Origin: Mycolicibacterium agri
Lineage (GTDB): Bacteria > Actinomycetota > Actinomycetes > Mycobacteriales > Mycobacteriaceae
Direction: 5' to 3'
Assembly: GCF_002553505.1 (NCBI RefSeq)
Contig: NZ_PDCP01000014.1
Span: forward strand, 1-64,000
DNA: 64,000 bases
Shown: piece after piece, positions 25,771 through 34,083 of the stretch
Layout: every line of letters starts with the position of its first letter
Numbering within the stretch: position 1 is the stretch's first letter
Translations under genes and position numbers: made by a program
The notes under the pieces: model-generated
What the model was told of the DNA's origin: nothing
The model's input: the letters and a program-made list of their open reading frames with translations, nothing else
The model's database searches: none

Positions 25771-26559
25771 ATGCGTGACGACGGATTGACACCCGAGGAA
25801 CTAGCCGCGGAAACAGCGACCGCGCTACCAGACAAAGAGGTTGTCTCGATTCTGGACCTCAATGCCGACGTCGACGTCTTCATCGACGCCGCGGCACCGA
25901 TCGACCTCGCCGCGGCGGCCCAGCTCAACGTGGCGGCGCCGATCGACGCCGCGGCGGGCGCAAACGTCTTGTCGACGGGCTCCACCGCGGTCGCCGAAGT
26001 GCAACAAACCGCTGCTGTAGACCAGACGCTGACCGCCGATGCGATCGCCTTTGCCGACCAGGACAGCGTGATCGACCAGTCCGACGAGGCCGACGGCGAT
26101 CCGGCACCGCCGCCGTCCGACGACGACGGAACCGTCGAGGTCGGCGATCTGGCCACGCTCGAGGGTCCGCTGCTCAATGTGGACGTCAATGTCGACCTCG
26201 ACACCGACCTTGCCGCACCGATCGCGGGCGCCGTGGCGGCCAATGCCAATGTCGCAGCGCCGATCAGCGCGAGCGTCGCCGCCAACGTGCTGTCCGACAA
26301 CTCCGTCGCGAGCGCGTTGTCGGTCCAGGACGCGACGATCACCCAGTCACTCGACGGCGAAGCCAATGCCACGTCGCTCCAGGAGTCGTCGATCGACCAG
26401 GGCACCACCCAACCAGACAGCGGTGATTCCGGCACAACAACATCCGGCGCAACGGCATCCTCGGCGAGCACCTCGGCCGCAGACAACGACGGTGGCGGCT
26501 CCGGTGATTCCGGCGGATCCAGTAGCGGCTCGGGCGATTCCGGCGGCTCCGACAGCTGA
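25771..26559 (+). CDS. internally duplicated acidic/Ala-rich protein, putative substrate of the adjacent M50 protease
   Basis: A 262-residue protein with ATG 25771 preceded by GGAG at 9 bases. Residues 1-27 (MRDDGLTPEELAAETATALP, then DKEVVSIL) form a short helical leader-like stretch. Two diverged copies of a module of about 77 residues follow, at roughly 28-103 and 134-210. Both contain AAPI, NVAAPI, ANVLS and a final S-x-IDQ at the same spacing. The last 50 residues are a Ser/Gly/Thr/Asp low-complexity tail. There is no ordinary signal peptide and no Cys. The gene for a PqqD-like/M50 metalloprotease starts 47 bases later. That it is processed or exported by that protein is inference. Confidence 0.7.
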   Translation: MRDDGLTPEELAAETATALPDKEVVSILDLNADVDVFIDAAAPIDLAAAAQLNVAAPIDAAAGANVLSTGSTAVAEVQQTAAVDQTLTADAIAFADQDSVIDQSDEADGDPAPPPSDDDGTVEVGDLATLEGPLLNVDVNVDLDTDLAAPIAGAVAANANVAAPISASVAANVLSDNSVASALSVQDATITQSLDGEANATSLQESSIDQGTTQPDSGDSGTTTSGATASSASTSAADNDGGGSGDSGGSSSGSGDSGGSDS

Positions 26560-26606
26560 CCCGCTGACCGCACTGCTGAACCGCCGACACATCGGAGAGC
26601 ATTCCT

Positions 26607-29189
26607 GTGACCACCGCGGCTGTGGCCAAAGAGGCTGGGGCGCAACGACACATCACCCTGCAACGCGCCGACGGCGTGCAGTTGATCGGGGAGATGCGAA
26701 GTTCGGGCTACCGCGTCGCGCCCTGCCTCGTCCGGCGCGCCGACGGGCAGACCATCCAGCTCACCCCGCTGCTGTACGCGCTGTTGAGCGAAATCGACGG
26801 TGACCGCGACATCGCGGAACTCAGCGCCGCGGTGTCGCAGGCCACCGGTCGACGGGTCAGCGAAGACAACGTCCACCAACTCGCCCAGCAGAAGCTGCGG
26901 CCGCTCGGCCTGCTCGTGCGGGCCGACGGCAGTCAGCCCGACGTGAAGAAGCGAAACCCGTTGCTGGGCCTTCGGTTCCGCTATGCCGTCACAGATCCAG
27001 ATCGCACCCGCAGACTCACCGACCCGTTCCGATTCCTCTTCTACCCGTGGATGGTCGTTGCGCTGCTGGTCGCGTTCGGTCTCGTGTGCTGGTGGGTGTT
27101 CTTCCGCAAGGGGCTGGCCTCGGCGGCATACGACGCGTTCGAACGGCCTGGCCTGCTTCTGCTTGTGTTCGCGGTGACGGTGCTGTCCGCGGGCTTTCAC
27201 GAATTCGGGCACGCCGCGGCGGCGCGCTACGGCGGCGCCACACCAGGGGTCATGGGAGTCGGGCTCTACCTGGTGTGGCCGGCGTTCTACACCGATGTCA
27301 CCGACTCGTACCGGCTCGGCCGTGGGGGGCGGTTGCGCACCGACCTCGGCGGGCTCTACTTCAACGCGATCGTCGCGGTCGCAATCACCGGGCTGTGGAT
27401 GTGGTTGGGATACGACGCGCTGCTGCTTGTCGTGGCGACACAGATCATTCAGATGCTGCGCCAACTCGCGCCTTTGGTGCGGTTCGACGGCTATCACGTG
27501 CTGGCCGACCTCACCGGCGTGCCCGACCTTTACGGGCGCATCAAGCCGACGCTGCTGAGCATGCTGCCGTGGCGGTGGGGTGACCCGCAGGCGCGGGCGC
27601 TCAAACCGTGGGCGCGCATCGTGGTCAGCCTGTGGGTCGTCATCGTCATTCCCCTTCTGCTCTTCGCCATTTGGACCGCTATCGTCGCGCTGCCCCGGCT
27701 GATCGGCACCGCATGGGCCAGCCTCAACAGGCAGCAGGACGTGCTGTCGACGGCATGGGCCGACGGTGACATGGTCCAGGCCGCTGCCCGTGTGTTGTCG
27801 ATGCTCGTCATCCTGATCACCGCCGCCGGCGTCGTCTACATGCTCGTCCGCTTCACCCGCGGCAGCGTCCTAGCGGCGTGGCGGGGGACCGCGGGCAAGC
27901 CCGTCATGCGCGTTCTCGCAGGCATTTTGGGCGCCGGAGTGCTCGCCTCGATCGCCTACGCATGGTGGCCCAACGACGACAACTACCGACCGATCCAGCC
28001 GTCCGAACGCGGCACCATCGGCGACATCGTCTATGCGTTGCGGACGGAATCGACCGCAGTTTCGCGCACGGCCAGCGACACGCGCCCGCTGTCCGCGTCC
28101 AAGCCCCTCGCCGCGGGGCAACGCGGTGTCATGCAAGCCGTTTGGGACATGCGGACCCCACCGCCGACGATCCGGTCGCCGCAACTGGCGGTCATCCTGG
28201 TGCCAAGGACCCCGTCCGGGACCGGCGTTGGAGGCGGCGGCGGCGGTGGCTACATCGCGGCCGCACCGGCCCAGGCTCCCACGGCCGACGACGGCTGGGC
28301 CTTCCCGGTCGACAAGCCACTCGCCCCGGAAGAGGGCGACACCCAAGCGTTAGCGGTCAACACAACCGACAACACGGTGGTGTACGACGCCGCCTTCGCC
28401 ATGGTGTACGTCACCGGATCAGAGGCGATGAACGTCAACGAGGCGCACGCCTACGCGTCCTGCGAGTCGTGCGGCGCGGTCGCGGTCGCCTATCAGGTGG
28501 TGATCGTCATCGACACCGACACCACCGACAACAACATCGCCGTACCGCAGAACCTCGCCGGCGCACTGAACTACGAATGCGTCAACTGCCTGACCTACGC
28601 GCTGGCGCAACAGCTGTTCATCACCGTCGACGAACCGCTGACTGAGGCCCAGATCGACGAACTGAACACGATCTGGGCGGAGATGCAGGCCTACGAGCAG
28701 TCGATCGAATCGGGCGACCCACCGCCGCCCGCCGAAATCGAAGCCAAACTCGACGAATTCAGCGCGCGGATCACCGAGGTGGTCGGGCCCACCACAACAG
28801 ATCCGACGCAGACGTCGACGGCCCCGGTCACGGGCACGCCGAGTTCCTCGGTAACACCCACCACCGCCACAGCCTCGCAGACGCCTCCGCCTCCGACAAG
28901 CGCCGAGGCGACGGCGCCGAGTAGTACGGCGACGCCCGAATCGACCTCACCCGAGGCCACCACGTCCGCGGAGAGCACGACGACGGCCGACAACACCTCG
29001 GTGGCCACGAGCGCGCAGAGCACCCCGTCGAGCGAGCCCACCGCATCCGGCGACTCCACTTCGGGGGCAACCACTTCCGATGGTTCCGCCACGGACGGGT
29101 CGGACACGGCTGGTTCGAGTTCGGACGGCTCGACGTCCGACGACTCGTCGGGGTCGTCGGGGCCCTCAAGTGAGGGCGGAACCCCCTAG
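26607..29189 (+). CDS. PqqD-like domain fused to an M50-type membrane metalloprotease with a Cys-rich outer domain
   Basis: An 860-residue protein with a GTG start behind GGAGAG. Residues about 14-107 look like a PqqD/RRE-type winged helix (QLTPLLYALLSEIDGDRDIAELSAAV). About seven membrane helices lie between 146 and 455, including the zinc-protease helix HEFGH at 198-202 and the third-ligand segment FDGYH at 293-297. These two domains match the peptide zinc metalloproteases of RiPP and exported-peptide systems. After residue 455 comes an outer domain with a glycine run (542-548), CESC at 619-622 and CVNC at 658-661, then a Ser/Thr-rich tail of about 130 residues. It is the second gene after the duplicated protein at 25771. 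Confidence 0.82.
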   Translation: MTTAAVAKEAGAQRHITLQRADGVQLIGEMRSSGYRVAPCLVRRADGQTIQLTPLLYALLSEIDGDRDIAELSAAVSQATGRRVSEDNVHQLAQQKLRPLGLLVRADGSQPDVKKRNPLLGLRFRYAVTDPDRTRRLTDPFRFLFYPWMVVALLVAFGLVCWWVFFRKGLASAAYDAFERPGLLLLVFAVTVLSAGFHEFGHAAAARYGGATPGVMGVGLYLVWPAFYTDVTDSYRLGRGGRLRTDLGGLYFNAIVAVAITGLWMWLGYDALLLVVATQIIQMLRQLAPLVRFDGYHVLADLTGVPDLYGRIKPTLLSMLPWRWGDPQARALKPWARIVVSLWVVIVIPLLLFAIWTAIVALPRLIGTAWASLNRQQDVLSTAWADGDMVQAAARVLSMLVILITAAGVVYMLVRFTRGSVLAAWRGTAGKPVMRVLAGILGAGVLASIAYAWWPNDDNYRPIQPSERGTIGDIVYALRTESTAVSRTASDTRPLSASKPLAAGQRGVMQAVWDMRTPPPTIRSPQLAVILVPRTPSGTGVGGGGGGGYIAAAPAQAPTADDGWAFPVDKPLAPEEGDTQALAVNTTDNTVVYDAAFAMVYVTGSEAMNVNEAHAYASCESCGAVAVAYQVVIVIDTDTTDNNIAVPQNLAGALNYECVNCLTYALAQQLFITVDEPLTEAQIDELNTIWAEMQAYEQSIESGDPPPPAEIEAKLDEFSARITEVVGPTTTDPTQTSTAPVTGTPSSSVTPTTATASQTPPPPTSAEATAPSSTATPESTSPEATTSAESTTTADNTSVATSAQSTPSSEPTASGDSTSGATTSDGSATDGSDTAGSSSDGSTSDDSSGSSGPSSEGGTP

Positions 29190-29192
29190 CGG

Positions 29193-31490
29193 TCAGTCCT
29201 CCTTGCGGATCAGGCGCATCAACGCCGCCTGGTCAGGCTCGAGCAACTGCTCGATGCGAGGATGGTTCACTTCGGCGACGATCACCTCGCCGACATCCTT
29301 GCTGACGTCGCGGAAGATGCCGTGCGACTTCATCTTCTCGGTTTGGTAGATGTTGTCCTCGGTGGGCTTGATGTAGTACACCGCGTCGGCGTCGAACCGG
29401 TGAATCAGCCACAGGTGGATCAACGTCATCAGCCGCTTCTTGCGCAGCTGCTCGGCGAACGTGTTCTGGTCGCGCACCGTGAGAATGCTGCGGCCGTTGC
29501 GGTCCTTGATCGGGTCGACCAGGACGTTGGCGAGCTTTTCCTCGCCGTCGCCGCGCGCACCGTAGATGCCGAGTTCGAGCACTTCGCCACCGGGGCGCAG
29601 CGGACGGAACTGCACGCGAAGCCTCTCACCGAGGTTGTAGTGCTCGCCCCACAGCGCCAGCCAGTCCTCGAGCAGCTTCTTGGGCACTTCGGTTTGCACG
29701 AGGTGCTGGTGCTGCGTGGAGCCCTCGCCCATGGCCTTGGTCGTGGCCGTGCGACCGGACGACGCGGACAGGGCGGCGTCGCTGCGCGGACCACCCACCA
29801 GCGTTTGCGGTGTGCGGTACGGGGATTCGACGAGACGCATCTTGCGTTGCAGCCGAGCCAGCGACAGCATGCCGTCCTGCTTCAGTGCGCCGGCGAACTC
29901 TTCTGCGGCGACGCCGTCGATCTGGTGTCCGCCGTAGGTCATGAAGTTGAAGACGAAGCCCATCTTGCCCAGTTCCTCGGGGAACCGGCGCATCTCGTCG
30001 TCGCTCATGCCGGTGGTGTCCCAGTTGAAGGACGGCGAGAGGTTGTAGGCCAGCATCTTGTCGGGGTAGACCGCGTGGATCGCGTCGGCGAACTGCTTGG
30101 CGTCGGCGAGGTCGGCGGTCTTGGTCTCCATCCAGAGCATGTCCGCGAACGGCGCCGCCGCAAGGGATTTCGCGATCGCATAGGGGATGCCGCCGCGCAG
30201 CTGGTAGTAGCCCTCGGGTGTCTTCGCCCGTTCGCAGTCCCAGCCGGCGTCGGCGCCGAGCCGCTCGGCCTTCTCCCTGGCCTCGTACAGCGACGCCGTC
30301 TTGGCGAACTCGCGCCACTCCGCGGCGCTCATCTCGAGCGGTTCGCCCTCGCGTTCCCGGAATTCGAGGAGGTCGGCGACCGCATCGCCGTAGGTCTCCA
30401 GCCCGGCGTCGTTCTGCCAGGCCTCGACCATCTGCGACTCCACCTTGTCGAACAGGCCGTCGACGGCTTCGTCGCCCTCCTGCCGCCACGTCGACACTGC
30501 GTCGGCGATCTCCGCCGAAATGCCCTGGCGGTCAAGCCAAGCGGTCGCTGCCGCGTATTCGCCCTCGGGCAGCGCGTACAGCATGTGGCCGTTGATGTGC
30601 TTCATGCCCGCCTCGTAGAAGCTGCGCACCATCGCCAGGAAGCACGCCTTGTACGACGGGATCTTCAGGTTGGTCGCGCCGAGCAGGAACGGCTGGTCGC
30701 GTTCGTCGGCGCGGCTGTCGATCAGGTTGGCGGCCTCGGCGTCGGTGCGTGCGACGATGATTCCGGGCACGCCCATGATGTCGAGTTGGAAGCGGGCGGT
30801 GTTGAGCCGCTTGATCTGTTCGTCGGACGGGACCAGGACCTTGCCGCCCTGGTGGCCGCACTTCTTGGTGCCGGGGCGTTGATCTTCGATGTGATAACCG
30901 GGCACCCCGGCTTCCACGAAGCGCCGGATCAGGTTCCGCACGTGCGGATCGCCGCCGTGGCCGGTGTCGGCGTCGGCGATGATGAACGGGCGGTAATCCA
31001 CTGCGGGCGTCGCGGCGCGTTGCTCTTCGGTCATCCGCAGCCGCAGGAAGTGCTGGTTGCGGTCGGCGGTCAACAGCGCCCGCACCAGGCCGGCCGCCTC
31101 GTCGGGCACCTGGCTGAGCGGGTAGCTGGCCAGGTCGGGGCCGGGGTCTTCGTCGGTTGAGCCCTTCGCCGACGTGGCCCACCCGCCGAGGTAGATGCCC
31201 TCGATGCCCATCCGCTTCATCGTCACCGCCTGGCCGGGGGAGTACGGCCCGAAGGTGGTGATGCTCTTGCGCTGGGCAAACAGTTCGCGCAGCCGCTCAT
31301 AGAACGCCTTTGCGGCCTCGCGGGCCACTGGATAGTCGGTTGCTATGGTGCCGCGTTGTTCTACGACCTGGCGGGCGGAATAGAGGCGGATGATTCCCTC
31401 GAACCGCGGACTGTCGAAGTACCGCTGCATAGCAGCGACATCTTGCTCGAACGGTGTCTGGGGCGCTGCATCAGCTTCGACGATTGCCAT
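29193..31490 (-). CDS. aceA: isocitrate lyase, long form (Icl2)
   Basis: A 765-residue isocitrate lyase of the long mycobacterial type, matching Icl2 (766 residues intact in some M. tuberculosis strains but split as Rv1915/Rv1916 in H37Rv). The catalytic loop KKCGHQGGK has Cys211, preceded by [20 protein letters not shown] (metal site). The C-terminal extension of about 170 residues, typical of Icl2, is present and unbroken. It cleaves isocitrate to glyoxylate and succinate in the glyoxylate shunt, and also acts in the methylcitrate cycle. It converges with the M50 gene, 3 bases apart. Confidence 0.95.
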   Translation of the reverse strand: MAIVEADAAPQTPFEQDVAAMQRYFDSPRFEGIIRLYSARQVVEQRGTIATDYPVAREAAKAFYERLRELFAQRKSITTFGPYSPGQAVTMKRMGIEGIYLGGWATSAKGSTDEDPGPDLASYPLSQVPDEAAGLVRALLTADRNQHFLRLRMTEEQRAATPAVDYRPFIIADADTGHGGDPHVRNLIRRFVEAGVPGYHIEDQRPGTKKCGHQGGKVLVPSDEQIKRLNTARFQLDIMGVPGIIVARTDAEAANLIDSRADERDQPFLLGATNLKIPSYKACFLAMVRSFYEAGMKHINGHMLYALPEGEYAAATAWLDRQGISAEIADAVSTWRQEGDEAVDGLFDKVESQMVEAWQNDAGLETYGDAVADLLEFREREGEPLEMSAAEWREFAKTASLYEAREKAERLGADAGWDCERAKTPEGYYQLRGGIPYAIAKSLAAAPFADMLWMETKTADLADAKQFADAIHAVYPDKMLAYNLSPSFNWDTTGMSDDEMRRFPEELGKMGFVFNFMTYGGHQIDGVAAEEFAGALKQDGMLSLARLQRKMRLVESPYRTPQTLVGGPRSDAALSASSGRTATTKAMGEGSTQHQHLVQTEVPKKLLEDWLALWGEHYNLGERLRVQFRPLRPGGEVLELGIYGARGDGEEKLANVLVDPIKDRNGRSILTVRDQNTFAEQLRKKRLMTLIHLWLIHRFDADAVYYIKPTEDNIYQTEKMKSHGIFRDVSKDVGEVIVAEVNHPRIEQLLEPDQAALMRLIRKED

Positions 31491-31547
31491 AGACCAACAG
31501 TACGGCCCGCGTTTCGGCGATTGTGCGGAATCCGCACGCTGCGCTTT

Positions 31548-32237
31548 TCAGCTTTGCGAGAGCCGCTGCTTCACCGCGCGGGTCCGCTCGTCGGCGAGGA
31601 TCTCAGGCTGGCCGGCCAGCAGACCGTCGAGCGCCTGCTTGGCCACCACCGCCGGGTCGGTCTTCTGGTCGGCGGGCACGAAGCTCGCCATGTCGGTGTC
31701 CATGTAGGCCACGTGTAGCGCCGCCACGTGGATGCCGCGGGGCGCCAGCTCCTCACGCACGGCATCGGTCATGGCCCAGCCTGCCGCCTTTGCTGCCGAG
31801 TAAGCGCCGGAGCCCGCCGTGTGCAGCCAGGACAGCACCGAGAGCACGTTGAGGATCGCGCCGCCGCCGTTGGCCTCGATGACGGGGGCGAACGCGCGGG
31901 TCACCGCGAGCGTGCCGAAGTAATGGGTCTCCATTTCCAGCCGGATGTCGCTCGGCTCGCCAGTGAGCAGGCCGGCTCGCGTCGACACCCCGGCGTTGTT
32001 GATCAGAACATTCACGTCGGAGGCGGTAGTCGCGGCCCGGGCCACGGATTCCGGATCGGTGATGTCGAGCTGGATCGGCATCGCCCCGTCGACGTCAACG
32101 GTCTCGGGCCGACGGGCCGCGGCATAGACCTTGGCGCCGCGCGCCACCAATTCGGCGGCGAAGCGTCGCCCCAGCCCTCGGTTGGCACCCGTGACAAGCG
32201 CGACGATGGGACCGTCGTTCGGAATCGTGGTGGTCAT
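31548..32237 (-). CDS. short-chain dehydrogenase/reductase (classical SDR)
   Basis: A 229-residue SDR with the nucleotide-binding TGANRGLGRR near residues 16-25, VNVLINNAGVST near 75, the catalytic Ser region LNVLSVLSWLH near 128 and YSAAKAAG near 143. The substrate is unknown. Start ATG 32237 has GGAGGCCC nearby. It is divergent from ripD with a 405-base gap. Confidence 0.85.
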   Translation of the reverse strand: MTTTIPNDGPIVALVTGANRGLGRRFAAELVARGAKVYAAARRPETVDVDGAMPIQLDITDPESVARAATTASDVNVLINNAGVSTRAGLLTGEPSDIRLEMETHYFGTLAVTRAFAPVIEANGGGAILNVLSVLSWLHTAGSGAYSAAKAAGWAMTDAVREELAPRGIHVAALHVAYMDTDMASFVPADQKTDPAVVAKQALDGLLAGQPEILADERTRAVKQRLSQS

Positions 32238-32642
32238 TGCCGGGCCTCCTCAAGCCTCTGTGGTTGCGGCGGCTGCCGCATTCTGTACCAATCGGTCAAC
32301 AACCGGCGTCCCGCGTTATTCCCGACGAAGCCGCATCTCATACGCCGTCACATTTGGCAACGCCGCGGCGGCCGATGGGTGTATCACCTACGCGCGCTGG
32401 CAGCGGTCAGCCGAACATTCGCTCCGCCCCGGCATTTCAGCTGACTGCCCGCGCGGCGCCAGGAACGGAAAACGCCAGCACAACGATCACCGTTTCGTCA
32501 CGGTATGGCCACTCATTGACGATGTGCCCTCTGCTGCATAGCCGCAGGCGACGCGACGTTGTAGAAGTAACTGTGGTGACCTCCGTCCACCAACGGGTCA
32601 TCCATGTGGTCGCGGTGGTACGAAAGAGAGTGAAAGCCCGGA
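32238..32642. other. intergenic region between the SDR and ripD-like genes
   Basis: 405 bases between divergent genes. I find no open frame with plausible composition or a ribosome site, and no clear repeat. It must hold both promoters. A TAGAAG hexamer at about 32559 on the plus strand is one possible -10 for the ripD-like gene, at low certainty. Confidence 0.4.
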
Positions 32643-33182
32643 ATGAAACGCATCTACGCCTTGGTGGTCGGACTTGCCATGTTGGTGGCGACGCCCGGTT
32701 TGGCGAGCGCTGACATCACCCGACCACTGAGCAATCAGCAACTCGTCCAGTATGTGATCGCGCGCGCCCTGTCCCAGCGCGGCGTGCCCTTCTCGTTCGG
32801 CGGCGGCGACGTCAACGGCCCGACACGGGGCAGCGGCCCCGCAGCCAACGCCATCGGTTTGGACCGCGCCGGCCACGTCGTCGGCTTGAATCCGGCCGAG
32901 AGCATCGTGGGATTCGACGCGTCCGGTTTGATGGTGTACTCGTTCGCTGGCGCGGGCATCAAGCTGCCGCGCTCGTCCGGCGAGCAGTACAAGGTCGGTC
33001 GTAAAGTGTTGCCGCAGCAGGCACTTCCGGGCGACATGATCTTCTACGGGCCCGAGGGCACCCAGAGCGTCGCGCTGTTCATCGGCAATGGGCAGATGGT
33101 GGAGGCCGGCGATCCGGTCGTCAGGGTCTCGCCGGTGCGGACCAACAACATGGCGCCGTATCTGGTACGGGTCATCGGCTGA
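32643..33182 (+). CDS. ripD: RipD-like NlpC/P60 protein lacking catalytic residues
   Basis: A 179-residue exported protein (signal peptide about 1-23, cleavage near ASAD). The core reads like M. tuberculosis RipD (Rv1566c): LSQRGVPFS, GPTRGSG, FDASGL, LPRSSG, YKVG, KVLPQQA, then FYGPEGTQSVALF. The usual nucleophile position DCSG is DASG (Ala93), and the usual catalytic His position before VAL is Ser142, as in RipD. It should therefore bind peptidoglycan without cutting it. The Pro/Gln/Val repeat tail of Mtb RipD is absent. It is followed by a methyltransferase gene 26 bases downstream. Confidence 0.85.
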   Translation: MKRIYALVVGLAMLVATPGLASADITRPLSNQQLVQYVIARALSQRGVPFSFGGGDVNGPTRGSGPAANAIGLDRAGHVVGLNPAESIVGFDASGLMVYSFAGAGIKLPRSSGEQYKVGRKVLPQQALPGDMIFYGPEGTQSVALFIGNGQMVEAGDPVVRVSPVRTNNMAPYLVRVIG

Positions 33183-33208
33183 CCGAATCCGGTCGGCATG
33201 ATGTCGGC

Positions 33209-34033
33209 ATGGAAGATTCTCGAAGGGCGGTAGCCAGCACCGGACTGTTGGTGGCAGCCATCCGCGCCATGGAGTCGATCCGCGACGACCGGCTTTTCAC
33301 CGATCCGTTCGCCGAGAAACTCGCGGGTGAAACGGGCCGTGCGCTGTTGGAGAAGGCGCTGGCGGAAACCGGCGAACGGGCCGCCGTCCAGATCGTGATC
33401 CGCACGCGGTTCTTCGACGAGGCGATGCTGCGGGCGGTACGGACGGCCAAGCAGGTCGTGATCGTTGCGGCGGGCATGGATTCACGGGCCTACCGACTCG
33501 AGTGGCCCGACGGCGTAACCGTCTTCGAATTGGATCAACCCGCGGTGATCGCCGCCAAACGCGACATCCTCGTTGACGACACGCCACGCTGTGCGCGGGT
33601 GGCCATCGGCGTGGATCTGGCCCATGACTGGCCTGCCGCCCTCACCGCGGCGGGTTTCGACCCGACGGCGCCCACTGCATGGCTTGTCGAGGGGCTGCTG
33701 CAGTATCTCGACGAGGCCGCGGTGCGGACGCTGTTCGAACGCATTGACGCGCTTTCGGCGGCGAAATCCACTCTGCTGTACGACGTTGTCGGCAAGTCGC
33801 TGTTGGAGTCACCGATGATGGCGCCGCTGCTGGAGGCGATGGAGAAGCAGGGCTCACCGTGGCTGTTCGGCACCGACGAACCGGGGGAGTTGGCGCAGCG
33901 GCACGGCTGGTCGGCCACGGTCACCGATATCGCCGAGGTCGCCACCAAGTGGAACCGGGGGATCGCTCCACCGAACGCCGGTAATGTGCCGAACCCGCCG
34001 CGCGGCTACTTCGTCGAGGCAACTCGCCCGTAG
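33209..34033 (+). CDS. class I SAM-dependent methyltransferase (TIGR00027 type)
   Basis: A 274-residue member of the mycobacteria-rich putative O-methyltransferase group. The SAM loop is VIVAAGMDSRAYRLEWP near residue 87, followed by FELDQPAVIAAKRDIL, with a later WLVEGLLQYLDE near 153. The N-terminal ASTGLLVAAIRAMES and TDPFAEKLA are typical. The methyl acceptor is unknown. A run of basic residues is absent, so it is probably cytosolic. Confidence 0.87.
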   Translation: MEDSRRAVASTGLLVAAIRAMESIRDDRLFTDPFAEKLAGETGRALLEKALAETGERAAVQIVIRTRFFDEAMLRAVRTAKQVVIVAAGMDSRAYRLEWPDGVTVFELDQPAVIAAKRDILVDDTPRCARVAIGVDLAHDWPAALTAAGFDPTAPTAWLVEGLLQYLDEAAVRTLFERIDALSAAKSTLLYDVVGKSLLESPMMAPLLEAMEKQGSPWLFGTDEPGELAQRHGWSATVTDIAEVATKWNRGIAPPNAGNVPNPPRGYFVEATRP

Positions 34034-34083
34034 CGGCAAAAAGGACGCGACTCGTCGAGTCCGCGGTCAGTACCCTCACGCAC

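Noticed and set aside
25620..27497. A 625-codon frame on the minus strand opposite the duplicated protein and the PqqD-like domain
   Set aside because: Low-complexity Ser/Thr/Pro product and no ribosome site. The plus-strand genes have domains and ribosome sites.
29262..31160. A 632-codon open frame opposite the isocitrate lyase gene
   Set aside because: It is the antisense shadow of a strongly coding GC-rich gene. Its product has no recognisable domain and the lyase on the other strand is certain.
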